This document shows, in pieces, positions 52,592-61,973 of a stretch of DNA of 64,000 nt (the stretch's first letter is position 1; the number at the start of each line of letters is the position of its first letter). The DNA is from Luteococcus sanguinis. Lineage in GTDB: Bacteria > Actinomycetota > Actinomycetes > Propionibacteriales > Propionibacteriaceae. Position numbers and translations under genes: made by a program. Location: NCBI RefSeq assembly GCF_039527675.1, contig NZ_BAAAKI010000024.1, positions 55,979 to 119,978 of the forward strand, given 5' to 3'. Under the pieces are notes generated by a model. That model was not told the DNA's origin. It searched no databases and was given only the letters and a program-made list of their open reading frames with translations.

Positions 52592-53486
52592 TCCCATCTT
52601 CGGGCTGGTCGTGCTGTCCGGCATGGCCTGTGCGCTGGGTCTGTTCGTGATCGGGCTGTCGTTCACCCGACGCCCACCGCGTCTGGCCGATGCCCTCGCG
52701 GCCCTGGACGACTCACGTCCGACACGGACGGTGGTCGAGGTGGCCACCGGCGACCAGGACTGGGCGACACGCTTCGGTTCGGCCTTGGAGCGGCGCCTGC
52801 GGGTGCCGGTGTCGGACCGGGTGCGGTCATCCTTGGCGCTGCAGGGACGCACGGTGGGGGACTGGCTGACGCAGAAGGCCATCCTTGGCCTGCTGGGGTT
52901 GGCGGCGCCACCGCTGGCGGTGGCACTCATGGTCGGCGCGGGCGGGCTTGCCCAGCCGGTCCCCCTGGTCGTCTCACTGGCGCTGGGAGCCGTCGGCTGG
53001 TTCTACCCCGACCTTGCCATTCGGGGTGCTCGTCGTGCGACCCATGCCGATGCCGCGGAGTCGCTGCACACCCTGTTCGACCTGGTGACCTTGGAGCGGC
53101 TGGCGAACCAGTCGTCCACCCAGGCCCTCGCCTCGGCGGCCGCCATGTCCGATGCGCCGATCTTCCAGCGGATCCGAACCTGCATCGAGCGGGCGCGACT
53201 GGAGCAGCGTCCCCCGTGGACGCACCTCAAGGCACTCGCCGACGAACTGGAGCTCCCCGAGATCGCGGACATGGCCGACGTGATGCGCCTTGATGACCAA
53301 GGGGCGCCGCTGGCCGACGTGATGCGGGCCCGGGTGCGCGAACTCCGCGACGCGCACCTGACCCGGGAGAAGCAGGCGGCCCACGAGGTTTCAGAACGCA
53401 TGACGGTGTGGATGGTGATCCCCTCGCTCGTCTTCGGCCTCCTCTTCCTCACCCCACCCCTGCTCCGGCTCTCCGGGCTGGGCTGA
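52584..53486 (+). CDS. TadC-like pilus assembly membrane protein
   Basis: 300 residues with the same F-domain family layout as TadB: a leading helix, LFDLVTLERLANQSSTQALA, LELPEIADMADVMRLDDQGA and a C-terminal helix pair ending in WMVIPSLVFGLLFLTPPLL. It partners TadB in the pilus platform. Overlaps tadB by 8 nt. The 59-bp gap after it precedes the pilin gene. Confidence 0.87.
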   Translation: MRDPIFGLVVLSGMACALGLFVIGLSFTRRPPRLADALAALDDSRPTRTVVEVATGDQDWATRFGSALERRLRVPVSDRVRSSLALQGRTVGDWLTQKAILGLLGLAAPPLAVALMVGAGGLAQPVPLVVSLALGAVGWFYPDLAIRGARRATHADAAESLHTLFDLVTLERLANQSSTQALASAAAMSDAPIFQRIRTCIERARLEQRPPWTHLKALADELELPEIADMADVMRLDDQGAPLADVMRARVRELRDAHLTREKQAAHEVSERMTVWMVIPSLVFGLLFLTPPLLRLSGLG

Positions 53487-53545
53487 CCACCACGTCACTC
53501 CCCAACTCCAACCCACTCGAATCACATCAACGAAAGGTCCTGATC

Positions 53546-53749
53546 ATGTCGAACACGCCAACCACCCAGCTGTTCCACCAGTTCGTCGGCACCATGCTGA
53601 CGGTGCTCAACCCGGCACCCGTCCGTCGCGATGAGCGCGGACTGTCCCAATCCACGGAGAACGCGGTGCTGCTCGCTGGCGCGGTCACCATCGCCCTCAT
53701 CGTGGTTGCGGCAATCACCACCTACGTCAAGAACCACCTGCCCAAGTGA
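53546..53749 (+). CDS. Flp-type pilin-like protein
   Basis: 67 residues. DERGLSQSTENAVLLAGAVT followed by IALIVVAAITTYVKNH is a leader with Gly before a hydrophobic helix, as in Flp pilins processed by a prepilin peptidase. AAAGG lies 8 nt before the ATG. It is the likely major subunit. Its stop overlaps the next start (GTGA). No prepilin peptidase gene is in the window. Confidence 0.75.
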   Translation: MSNTPTTQLFHQFVGTMLTVLNPAPVRRDERGLSQSTENAVLLAGAVTIALIVVAAITTYVKNHLPK

Positions 53750-54111
53750 TCCATCGCCCCGTCGACGAGCGGGGCATGTCCGAATCCCTCCAGTGGTCGG
53801 TCCTGCTGCCCCTCGTCATGCTGATGATCCTCGGTCTCATCCAGGCCGGGGTGGTGCTGCACGGGCGCAATGTGGTGGCCTCGGCCGCCCTGGCGGCCGC
53901 CGAGGCCCAGGCGGTGGCCGGGGACGGGGAGCAGGCGGCGCTCAGGGTGGCGCACGCGATGGTCGACCCGGATGGCGTGACACTCGAACGGGTCGAGGTG
54001 GGCGGGGACGCGGACACGGTCAACGTCCGTGTCGTCGCCAGGATCCCGGTCTGGTTTGACCTGGGCCTGTCGAGGGTCGAGTCCACTGCGAGCCAGCCGA
54101 GGGAACGATGA
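53746..54111 (+). CDS. TadE-like pseudopilin
   Basis: 121 residues with a GTG start. DERGMSESLQWSVLLPLVML followed by MILGLIQAGVVLHGRNVVAS is the TadE-type N-terminal helix. The remainder is a small globular domain (VTLERVEVGGDADTVNVRVV). The DERGMS leader resembles that of the pilin. Overlaps both neighbours by 4 nt. Confidence 0.8.
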   Translation: MIHRPVDERGMSESLQWSVLLPLVMLMILGLIQAGVVLHGRNVVASAALAAAEAQAVAGDGEQAALRVAHAMVDPDGVTLERVEVGGDADTVNVRVVARIPVWFDLGLSRVESTASQPRER

Positions 54112-54548
54112 TGCGACGGCGGCCACACGCGGACGACCGAGGTGCGGCCTCGGTCGAGGTGGTGCTGCTCGTGCCGATGATCTTGCTGGTCATCGGGCTG
54201 ATGGTCGCGGGCTGGCGACTATGGGCTGCACGCAGCGCGACCCAACAGGCAGCGCAGGCGGCCGCTCGTGCCGCATCCATCGCGCGGTCGGGAGCCGACG
54301 CCAGCGGACGGGCAGACCAGGTGGCCCGCTCCAATCTCGCCGCCTTGGGGGCGCCGTGCGATACCTCGTCCGTCGCGACCGACGTCAGCGCCTTCTCGCT
54401 CGCGCCGGGCGTGGAGGGATGGATCAACGTCAGCGTCACCTGCCAGCTCGGCTTCGCCGACCTGGTGCTTCCCGGGATGCCGGGGCACCTGCAAGTCACC
54501 GGGGAGGCGGCGGAACGACTCGACACCTTCAGGGAGAGACGACCATGA
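54108..54548 (+). CDS. second TadE/TadG-like pseudopilin
   Basis: 146 residues. DDRGAASVEVVLLVPMILLV followed by IGLMVAGWRLWAARSATQQA is the TadE signature, with a conserved Glu after the leader Gly. Two cysteines (near residues 84 and 112) may form a disulfide outside the cell. Overlaps the LysM protein gene by 4 nt. Confidence 0.8.
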   Translation: MMRRRPHADDRGAASVEVVLLVPMILLVIGLMVAGWRLWAARSATQQAAQAAARAASIARSGADASGRADQVARSNLAALGAPCDTSSVATDVSAFSLAPGVEGWINVSVTCQLGFADLVLPGMPGHLQVTGEAAERLDTFRERRP

Positions 54549-57325
54549 AACGTGCAATCCGCGCGATCGCGGCGTGGGTGATGATCGCGACGATGGTGAT
54601 CGGGGCGCCCGTGGCGCTGCTGGTTCTGGGACGTCTCTCGGGGCTGGCGGAGGTGGACTGGGCTCACCTGCTCACCACCCAGGACACCGGCGCCCTGCTG
54701 CTCGGCGTGCTCACGCTCGCTGGCTGGGTGGCGTGGGCGCTGTTCACGCTCACGGTGGTCGCCGAGCTTGCGGCACAGCTCAGCCGCGGTCGCATCCGAT
54801 TGCGCATCCCACTCAGCGGATGGGCTCGGCCCATCGCCGGCGCCCTGGTCGTCGCCGCTCTGGGCGTCGCCGCACCGGTGGCCGGGCACGCGCATGCGCC
54901 GGTCGCGGTGGCCGCCCCTGCCGTTTCCTCCTCGACGTCTGCGCCCAGCTCGTCCGCCAGCAACCCGGAAGTGCACTCCACAGCCGAGACGACTGCTCCC
55001 GCGAGTTCCGCGGAGCCATCAGCGGCCAAGCTCGCGACCCACATGGTCGTTGCGGGGGATGACCTGTGGTCGATCGCCGAGCACTACTACGGTGACGGAA
55101 CCAGGTGGCGTGACCTGTCCCGGGAGAACCGGCTGGACCCGATGGCCGTCCTTCCGGTGGGAGCGGTTCTGCAGCTTCCTGGCCTCACAGCCGAGACCTT
55201 GGCGGAGACGGTCGAGGGATCAAGCGTCACGGTGACCCCGGGCGACACACTGTCTGGCATCGCGGACGAGGAACTCGGCGACGCGGACCGTTGGCCGGAG
55301 ATCTTCGACAAGAACAGCGACGTGATCAGCGACCCGGACGTGATCGAGCCCGGCTGGGTGCTGGACCTGCCCGATGACTCGTCGACGCCCACGACGGCCG
55401 AGGAACAGACCGGACCTGGACCGGTGGTGGCGCCGACGGTATCTGCGCCTGCCACCGCGCCCACGGCATCTGCGCCTGCCACTGCGCCCACGGCATCTGC
55501 GCAGGCCTCCACCCCCGCGCCCCCTGTCTCGCCGGCCCAGCCGCCCGCGGAAGTCGCGGAGGCTGTGCCGTCCCCAGCAGCGGCCCAAGCACCCGAACCG
55601 GTGGAACCGGAGGTCTTGGCGGCGTCCGACGTGGCTCCCGATGGGGACCAGGTGGCGGAGGTCGCCGGGATCACCGGGGTATTGGCGCTCTCCCTGCTTG
55701 CCGCCGTCGCGCTCCGACGCCGCGCGCAACTGTTCCACCGTCCGCTCGGGCAGCGGATCCCTCATGCCGGAGAGGACGCCCAGCGACTGGAGGCAGCGCT
55801 GGCACGACGCGCGACGCTGGTCACCGCTGAACCAGAGACCTGGCCTCCCGCCGCAGTCGTCGTCGGGGTCGCGGACGATGAACCGGTCGTCCATGACCTG
55901 GAAGAGGCGCGGACCACCGTCATCACCGGCCCTGACGCGAACGAGGTGCGGGGTGCTCTGGCCGCAGCCCTCACCGGACTGGTGAGCGCGAGCTGGTCGG
56001 CCGAGACCTCTGTCTTCCTGAGTGGTGAAGAGCTCGGCTGGGTCGCTGATCTTGACCAGCCATTGCTGCACGGCATCGGAAGCGTCGAAGACGGCGTTGC
56101 CGAGCTGGAACGCCAGGCCGCCGCTCGTCGGTTGGCTCTGGGACGAGCCAACGGCACGACCTTGGCCGAGCTGCGCGCCGACGCCGAGACAGCGGAGGCC
56201 TGGCAGCCGCAGGTGCACCTGTTCACCGAGACACCGTCCCCTGAGCAGTGGCGGCGCATCCGGGTCGCGCTGCGCAGCGATTCGCTGGCGCCCGAGGGGG
56301 TGGGGGCTTGCTTGCTCACCGTCGCAGAACTGGCTCGGCTGCCCGAGTGTGGTGAGGCGCTGCTGCTGGACGGCGACACGGCGCGCCTGACGGGCCGGGG
56401 CGTCACCTTCGTCCCGCAGGTGATCCGCGAACCTGCCCGCCACGCCTTGATGGACCTGTTCCACACCACGGCCAAGAGCTCGACCGTCCCTGCCCCTTGG
56501 TGGTCGTCCTCGGACGAGTTGCCAGCCAACCTTCGACTGCTCGAGCCCGCCACCATGCGCTGCGACGAGGAGGACCTCGTGACAGAAACCGATTACGACC
56601 AACCAACCGTGCTGGTGCTCGGCCCCATCCAGCTGGCGGCTGCGCGCGGCACCGAGCCCTCGCGGGCCCGGCAACAGTGCCTCGAGTACGCGGCATGGGT
56701 GCACCAGAACCCGGGGCGCACCGCGGCGATGATGAACCGCTCCCTGATGGTCGCCGACAGCACACGTCGCTCCAACCTGAGCCGACTGCGCACCTGGTTG
56801 GGCTCATCCGAGGATGGGGAGCCCTACCTGCCCGACGCCTACACCGGACGCATCGCGCTGCACCCGGCCGTGGGCACCGACTGGGAGCACTTGCAGTTGC
56901 TGGTCGGCCCTGGGGTCGATCGCGCGTCCACGGATGCACTGGTCGACGCGTTGCGGCTGGTTCGGGGCGCCCCCTTGGCCGACGCGGCGCCGGGGTGCTG
57001 GCACTGGGCGGAGGAATGGCGGACGGACATGATGTCGACGATCCGTGACATCGGTGTCGTGCTGACCCAGCGCGCGCTTGCCTCGGGCAACATCGACGTG
57101 GCCCGGTGGGCTGCTGCGCGGGCGTTGAAAGCCGCGCCGGAGGACGAGCTGCTCATGGTCGAGCGGGTCCGCACCGAGCACGCGGCAGGCAACCACCGCG
57201 AGGTGGAGCGCCTGGTGTTGCACCTCAACCGCGTCGCGCGGATCCTCGACGTCGACCTGTCCGAGCAGACCGTCGCCGCGCTGCAGGAAGTGATGGAGGG
57301 ACGCACCCGCGCGCGGTTCGCCTGA
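54545..57325 (+). CDS. LysM-BTAD membrane protein of the Tad cluster
   Basis: 926 residues. Two to three N-terminal membrane helices, then LysM-like units (HMVVAGDDLWSIAEHYYGDG; VTPGDTLSGIADEELGDADR), an Ala/Pro/Thr-rich repeat linker with APATAPTAS units, another helix (GVLALSLLAAVALR), a middle cytoplasmic domain and a C-terminal BTAD-like helical domain (from about 830). Such proteins accompany actinobacterial tad genes and join peptidoglycan binding outside to an SARP-type signalling domain inside. Regulatory role is inferred. Confidence 0.8.
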   Translation: MKRAIRAIAAWVMIATMVIGAPVALLVLGRLSGLAEVDWAHLLTTQDTGALLLGVLTLAGWVAWALFTLTVVAELAAQLSRGRIRLRIPLSGWARPIAGALVVAALGVAAPVAGHAHAPVAVAAPAVSSSTSAPSSSASNPEVHSTAETTAPASSAEPSAAKLATHMVVAGDDLWSIAEHYYGDGTRWRDLSRENRLDPMAVLPVGAVLQLPGLTAETLAETVEGSSVTVTPGDTLSGIADEELGDADRWPEIFDKNSDVISDPDVIEPGWVLDLPDDSSTPTTAEEQTGPGPVVAPTVSAPATAPTASAPATAPTASAQASTPAPPVSPAQPPAEVAEAVPSPAAAQAPEPVEPEVLAASDVAPDGDQVAEVAGITGVLALSLLAAVALRRRAQLFHRPLGQRIPHAGEDAQRLEAALARRATLVTAEPETWPPAAVVVGVADDEPVVHDLEEARTTVITGPDANEVRGALAAALTGLVSASWSAETSVFLSGEELGWVADLDQPLLHGIGSVEDGVAELERQAAARRLALGRANGTTLAELRADAETAEAWQPQVHLFTETPSPEQWRRIRVALRSDSLAPEGVGACLLTVAELARLPECGEALLLDGDTARLTGRGVTFVPQVIREPARHALMDLFHTTAKSSTVPAPWWSSSDELPANLRLLEPATMRCDEEDLVTETDYDQPTVLVLGPIQLAAARGTEPSRARQQCLEYAAWVHQNPGRTAAMMNRSLMVADSTRRSNLSRLRTWLGSSEDGEPYLPDAYTGRIALHPAVGTDWEHLQLLVGPGVDRASTDALVDALRLVRGAPLADAAPGCWHWAEEWRTDMMSTIRDIGVVLTQRALASGNIDVARWAAARALKAAPEDELLMVERVRTEHAAGNHREVERLVLHLNRVARILDVDLSEQTVAALQEVMEGRTRARFA

Positions 57326-57343
57326 ACCAGGCTGTCGGCTTCC

Positions 57344-58315
57344 TCAGGTGAGGTGGTCGTCCACGTACTGACGCACGACGTCGTCGAAGGTGGAGTCCCG
57401 GGTGAATCCCAGTGACTCGAGTCGCTGCACGTCGAAGTCGCCGGGCCAGGAACAAACGATCGCCATCACCGACCCGTCCAGCTCGTCGCGCACCAGCGCC
57501 CGGGCGTCGGCACCTTCCACACGCTCCAGTGCGTCGAGCATCTCGCCGACAGTGACACTGATCCCCGGAATGTTCATGGCCCGCCAGCGTCCGAGTCGCT
57601 CGGCGTCGAGCTCCATCGCCCGCACCAGGTTCGCTACGGCCTGACGCGGGGATGACAGCCACATCCGGGTCTCGTGCGGCACCGGGCAGACGGACTCCAC
57701 GCCGTTCAATGGCTCGCGGATGATGCCGCTCGCAAACGAACTCGCTGCCGAGTTGGGCGCGCCCGGGCGAACCGAGATCGTGGGGAGGCGGCAGATACGA
57801 GAGTCCACGAATCCCTTGCGGCCGTATTCGTTGACCAGCAGCTCGGCCATCGCCTTCGTGGCGCCATAGGTGGAGTCAGGCTGCTCGGCCCAGGTCTCGG
57901 GGACGACATCGGGCACCTGGCCGCCGAAGACGGCCAGCGAACTCGTGAAGACGAATCGGGCGGCAGCCTCGCGCCCGTACGAGACCGCCCGGACGCGCTC
58001 CAGCAGGGCGCGGGTGCCGTCGACGTTGACGCGGACGGCCAGGTCGAAGTCCGCCTCCGAACCGCCCGACAGGATCGATGCCAAGTGGTAGACGCCAGCC
58101 GTATCACCAGTGATCGCTTCCGCGAGCCGCCCGGGGTCGGTGAGGTCACCGACGAACGAGCTCACCCGCGCGTCGTCGACGGGGGATGGGACCAGGTCGA
58201 CCGAGATGATGCGATCGGCCCCCAGCACCGGGGTACCCGCATCCATCCGCTCCAGTAGTTGCCTGGTGAGCATCGAGCCCAGGAAGCCAGCCCCACCCGT
58301 GATCACGAGATCCAT
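57344..58315 (-). CDS. NAD-dependent epimerase/dehydrogenase, DenD-like
   Basis: 323 residues of the extended SDR family: VITGGAGFLGSMLTRQLLER for NAD binding, FTSSLAVFG and the catalytic TYGATKAMAEL (YxxxK). RICRLPTISVRPGAPNSAAS is typical of D-erythronate dehydrogenases (DenD). It would oxidise a four-carbon acid sugar to its 2-oxo form. Lies next to the FadR-type regulator on the same strand, 58 bp after it. Confidence 0.82.
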   Translation of the reverse strand: MDLVITGGAGFLGSMLTRQLLERMDAGTPVLGADRIISVDLVPSPVDDARVSSFVGDLTDPGRLAEAITGDTAGVYHLASILSGGSEADFDLAVRVNVDGTRALLERVRAVSYGREAAARFVFTSSLAVFGGQVPDVVPETWAEQPDSTYGATKAMAELLVNEYGRKGFVDSRICRLPTISVRPGAPNSAASSFASGIIREPLNGVESVCPVPHETRMWLSSPRQAVANLVRAMELDAERLGRWRAMNIPGISVTVGEMLDALERVEGADARALVRDELDGSVMAIVCSWPGDFDVQRLESLGFTRDSTFDDVVRQYVDDHLT

Positions 58316-58373
58316 CAGTACGTCCCCTTCCAGCGGCCGCAGCCGCGCCAGTCATCGATGTGGAATCCTCGGC

Positions 58374-59072
58374 TCACACCAGACTGATCGTCCGGGTCGC
58401 CTCTGAGGTCTGCGCCATGTGCCCAGTCATCGCCGCGCCGGCCGCGTCCTCGTCATGTGCCTGCAGCGCAGCCAGGATCTTCTCGTGCCAAGCCACCGCG
58501 TCCGCGCGCACGGAGCGGGTCGACGAGGTCTCCAGTCTCACCCTGAGCAACATCTGGCTCAGGGGCGCGAAGGCGCCAGCCAGATAGGCATTGCGGGCGG
58601 CCTCCTGGATGACCTCGTGGAATCGGATGTCCGCTGACGCGGAGCGCTCAACCATGGAATCGTCCTCGATGCACGCGCGCATGAGTTCCACCTGCTCGGC
58701 CAGTGCCGTCAGCTGTTCGTCGTCCACGCGTCGGGCGGCCAGCCGGGCGATGCCGACCTCCAGCACGCGGCGTGCCTCCATCAACTCCGCCACCAACTCT
58801 GCGGTGCTGCCCTGCAGTCGGGCGCGGGTCTCGACGATCGCAGGGTCCAGAACGCTCCACCGCGCCATGTCGGCGATACGGTTGCGGCGCCCCTGCTGCA
58901 CCTCCAGCACGCCGGCCGAGGCAAGCACCCCAGTGGCCTCCCGGATGGTCAGACGTGACACGGAGTAGCGCTCCGCCAGCGCCGACTCGGCAGGCAACTC
59001 CTCGCCGATGGGGAACTCGCCGGACGCGATCGCCTCGAGGATCGCCGCGACGACCCGCTCCGATGCCTTCAT
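58374..59072 (-). CDS. FadR/GntR-family transcriptional regulator
   Basis: 232 residues. The winged helix reads LPAESALAERYSVSRLTIRE followed by ATGVLASAGVLEVQQG; the C-terminal FCD domain has LMEARRVLEVGIARLAARR, RFHEVIQEAARN and WHEKILAALQAHD. It likely senses an acid sugar and represses the divergent permease operon and itself through the palindrome at 59121-59144. ATG at 59072 is preferred because GGAG lies 7 nt upstream. Confidence 0.88.
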   Translation of the reverse strand: MKASERVVAAILEAIASGEFPIGEELPAESALAERYSVSRLTIREATGVLASAGVLEVQQGRRNRIADMARWSVLDPAIVETRARLQGSTAELVAELMEARRVLEVGIARLAARRVDDEQLTALAEQVELMRACIEDDSMVERSASADIRFHEVIQEAARNAYLAGAFAPLSQMLLRVRLETSSTRSVRADAVAWHEKILAALQAHDEDAAGAAMTGHMAQTSEATRTISLV

Positions 59073-59120
59073 CGTCCGCTCCGTTCCTATGGGTCTTGAC
59101 GTGGTTGCCAGGGCCAGCAT

Positions 59121-59144
59121 AACTTGTCAGTTATCTGACAAGTT
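59121..59144. promoter_or_regulatory. palindromic operator for the GntR regulator
   Basis: AACTTGTCAG (59121-59130) and CTGACAAGTT (59135-59144) are perfect 10-bp arms around TTAT. The site lies 49 bp upstream of the regulator start and 39 bp upstream of the permease start, ideal for dual control. The TTGTCAG half fits the usual FadR-subfamily site style. Confidence 0.75.
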
Positions 59145-59183
59145 GCTCACCAGCTATTCATCCCTCAATGACGAAGGAAATAC

Positions 59184-60563
59184 ATGTCGTCCACCATGCT
59201 CCTGCTGCTCGGCCTCGCTGCCGTGCTGGCCATCCTGGCCCTGATCATGAAGGCCAAGGCCCACCCCTTCATCGCGATGATCGTCGTGTCCATCGCCCTC
59301 GCGCTGGTCGCCGGCATGCCGATGGCCGAGGTCATCCCCACGCTCCAGGCCGGCATGGGCAAGACCCTCGGGTCGGTGGCCCTGATCGTCACCCTGGGCG
59401 CGATGCTCGGACGCATCGTCGAGGTGTCCGGGGGTGCGGAGGTACTGGCCGCCGCGCTGTTGCGCAAGTTCGGCGAGAAGCGCGCTGCCTGGGCGCTGGG
59501 TGCAGCGTCCTTCATCTTCGGCATCCCCGTCTTCGTCGACGTCGCCACGATCGTGCTCGTCCCCATCGTGATGGCCGTCGCCCGTCGCATGCCGGGACGG
59601 GTGAACATGCTCACCTACGCCCTGCCCACCGTCATCGCCCTGCTGACCGTCCACGTCGTCCTGCCCCCTCACCCCGGCATCGTGGGTGGTTCGGAGCTGA
59701 TGGGCGCCGATGTCGGCATGGTGCTGCTGCTCGGGTTCATCCCCGCCATCGTGATGTGGATCTTCGGCCAGGCGCTCAGCGGCGTGATCACCAAGCGCGT
59801 GTTCTCGGCCGTACCGGAGATCGGCAGCACGGCGGCCGGTGTGCACGAGGAAGCCGGCACTGACCGCAGCGGCGAACAGCTGCCCAGTGTTGGCCTGGTG
59901 CTTGCCATGATCGTCGTGCCGCTGGCGCTGATCATGTCCCAGACGGTCAGCGCCCTGACGTTGCCCAAGGGAAATTCGATCCGTTCCTTCCTGTCGCTCG
60001 TCGGTGCCTCCCCGGCTGCCCTGCTGATCGGCGTGCTGCTGGCAATCTTCTTCCTCGGCATCCGTCGCGGCTGGAATGCTGGCCGGATCGAGGACGTGGT
60101 GAGTTCCGCGCTCCCGGCCACTGCCGCCGTGATCCTGATCACGGGCGCCGGCGGAACCTTCGGCTACGTCCTCACCCAGACCGGAGTCGCGAAGGCCGTG
60201 GCCGATGCGCTGGCCGGATCGGGTCTGCCGATCCTGCTGCTCGCCTACCTGATGTCGGCCCTGATCCGCGCCGCCCAGGGCTCGGCGACGGTGGCCACGA
60301 TCACCACTGCTCCCCTGCTCGCTCCGCTGGCCGCCTCGACGGACCTCTCGGTGATGCAGCTGGCGCTGGTCACGCTGGCGATCGGCGCCGGTTCCATGGC
60401 CCTCTCCCACGTCAACGACTCGCTGTTCTGGGTGTGGAGCCGCTACTACCGCGTCAGCACTACGGACGCGCTGAAGTCGTACACGGTGTGCTCCACCGCT
60501 ACCTCGATCGTCGGCTTCCTCGTCATCTGTCTCCTGTGGCCCGTCGTCGGCCTGGTCTCGTAG
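59184..60563 (+). CDS. GntP-family acid-sugar permease
   Basis: 459 residues with about twelve membrane helices. GPxxPHPG-like motif VLPPHPGIVGGSELMGAD, FIFGIPVFVDVATIVLVPI and ALSHVNDSLFWVWSRYY identify the gluconate:H+ symporter family (GntP/GntT). With the downstream kinase and dehydrogenase, the substrate is more likely a four-carbon acid sugar (threonate or erythronate) than gluconate. GAAGGAAA precedes the ATG. Confidence 0.9.
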   Translation: MSSTMLLLLGLAAVLAILALIMKAKAHPFIAMIVVSIALALVAGMPMAEVIPTLQAGMGKTLGSVALIVTLGAMLGRIVEVSGGAEVLAAALLRKFGEKRAAWALGAASFIFGIPVFVDVATIVLVPIVMAVARRMPGRVNMLTYALPTVIALLTVHVVLPPHPGIVGGSELMGADVGMVLLLGFIPAIVMWIFGQALSGVITKRVFSAVPEIGSTAAGVHEEAGTDRSGEQLPSVGLVLAMIVVPLALIMSQTVSALTLPKGNSIRSFLSLVGASPAALLIGVLLAIFFLGIRRGWNAGRIEDVVSSALPATAAVILITGAGGTFGYVLTQTGVAKAVADALAGSGLPILLLAYLMSALIRAAQGSATVATITTAPLLAPLAASTDLSVMQLALVTLAIGAGSMALSHVNDSLFWVWSRYYRVSTTDALKSYTVCSTATSIVGFLVICLLWPVVGLVS

Positions 60564-60584
60564 TTCCGGAGGAGAAGAGTTCCC

Positions 60585-61973
60585 GTGAACGAGTTCACCA
60601 ACCAGCGTCGCGTCCTCGTACTGGACGACGACCCAACTGGCTCCCAGTGCGTCGCCGACGTGGACATCGCCTTTGTTGAGGACCCAGCCATTGCGGCCCG
60701 CGCCCTCGCCGAGCCGGGCAGCGCCTGCTTCGTCCTCCAGAACACCAGGGCCTTGCCCGAGGACGAGGCCGTTGCCAAGAACCGCCGCATCCTCGAGGGC
60801 TTCCTCGCCACCGGTGTTGAGACCGCAGGTCTTCACGTCGTGTCGCGATCTGACTCCACGCTTCGCGGGCACGTGATCGCAGAGCCCAATGCCCTGGCGG
60901 ACGTGCTGGAAGAACACGGCATCGCCGTTGATGGCTTCCTGTTCTGCCCCGCGATGATCGAGGCCGGACGCTTCACCACCGGCGACACGCACTTCGCGAT
61001 GGTGAACGGCGTCGCCAAGCACGCCGCCGACACCGACTTCGCCCAGGACGCGACCTTCGGCTACCAGAACTCGGACCTGAAGGCCTTCCTTGAGGAGCGC
61101 TCGGGTGGTTCCGTGACGGCGGCCGATGTCGCCAGCCTGTCCTTGGACGACATCCGTGAGGGCGGCGTCGATCGGGTCGAAGAGATCCTCGCCGGGGTGA
61201 CCGCGCGCCAGTGGGTGGTGGTCAACGCCACGGAGTACTCCGACATGGAGGTGGTGGCCGAGGCCTTGGGTCGCCGTGAGGCGCAGGGGCGCTGCTTCAT
61301 CTCCCGATGCGGCCCCAGCTTCGTCCGGCCGTTGGCCGGGCAGCGCGATGCACGGGTGCTCGGCGACGACGAACTCGCCACCGATCCCTCCCGGCTGTCC
61401 CACGGCCTCGTCGTGGTGGGTTCACACGTCGGCCTGACCACCGCCCAGCTGCGCGCCGTCCAGGCTCGCGGAACCCTGACGGAGTTCGAGCTGCACGTGC
61501 CCACCCTGCTGGATCCGGGCACGCGTGAGCAGCACGTGCACGAGGTCGCCGAGGCGATCCGTGCGGCATTGCCCACGCAGGACTGCGTCATCTTCACCAG
61601 CCGAGAACTCGTTCGCACCGATGACAAGGACGGGTCGCTGGAGATCGCGCGCAGCGTCTCCGAGGCCGTGGTCCAGGTCGTCCAGCTCGTGTTGCCGGCC
61701 CGGCCCGCCTGGGTGGTCGCCAAGGGCGGCATCACCTCCCACGAGGTCGCTGCCGAAGGTCTCGGGATGACCCACGCCAAGGTCCGCGGCCAGTTCTACC
61801 CAGGGCAGATCTCGATGTTCACCGCCGTGGAGGCACCCCAGGACAGCCAGGGAATGCCCTATGTGGTCTTCCCCGGAAATGTCGGCGGCGAGCAGGCTCT
61901 CGCCGAGGTGGTCGAACGCCTGACCACCGCCACCATCGCAAGCCAGTCAACGAACGACAGGAGCCAGTCATGA
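60585..61973 (+). CDS. four-carbon acid sugar kinase, OtnK/DtnK-like
   Basis: 462 residues. The N-terminal VLVLDDDPTGSQCVADVDIA and the SDSTLRGH motif are DUF1537 (SBD) hallmarks; the C-terminal nucleotide-binding part has WVVAKGGITSHEVAAEGLG and PYVVFPGNVGGEQALAEVVE. It phosphorylates 3-oxo-tetronates or threonate. The GTG has GGAGGAG upstream. It overlaps the next gene by 4 nt (ATGA). Confidence 0.88.
   Translation: MNEFTNQRRVLVLDDDPTGSQCVADVDIAFVEDPAIAARALAEPGSACFVLQNTRALPEDEAVAKNRRILEGFLATGVETAGLHVVSRSDSTLRGHVIAEPNALADVLEEHGIAVDGFLFCPAMIEAGRFTTGDTHFAMVNGVAKHAADTDFAQDATFGYQNSDLKAFLEERSGGSVTAADVASLSLDDIREGGVDRVEEILAGVTARQWVVVNATEYSDMEVVAEALGRREAQGRCFISRCGPSFVRPLAGQRDARVLGDDELATDPSRLSHGLVVVGSHVGLTTAQLRAVQARGTLTEFELHVPTLLDPGTREQHVHEVAEAIRAALPTQDCVIFTSRELVRTDDKDGSLEIARSVSEAVVQVVQLVLPARPAWVVAKGGITSHEVAAEGLGMTHAKVRGQFYPGQISMFTAVEAPQDSQGMPYVVFPGNVGGEQALAEVVERLTTATIASQSTNDRSQS

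Noticed and set aside
59154..61403. 749-codon open frame on the minus strand
   Set aside because: Antisense to the GntP-type permease and OtnK-like kinase genes. Its His/Gly/Asp-rich composition is that of a shadow frame.
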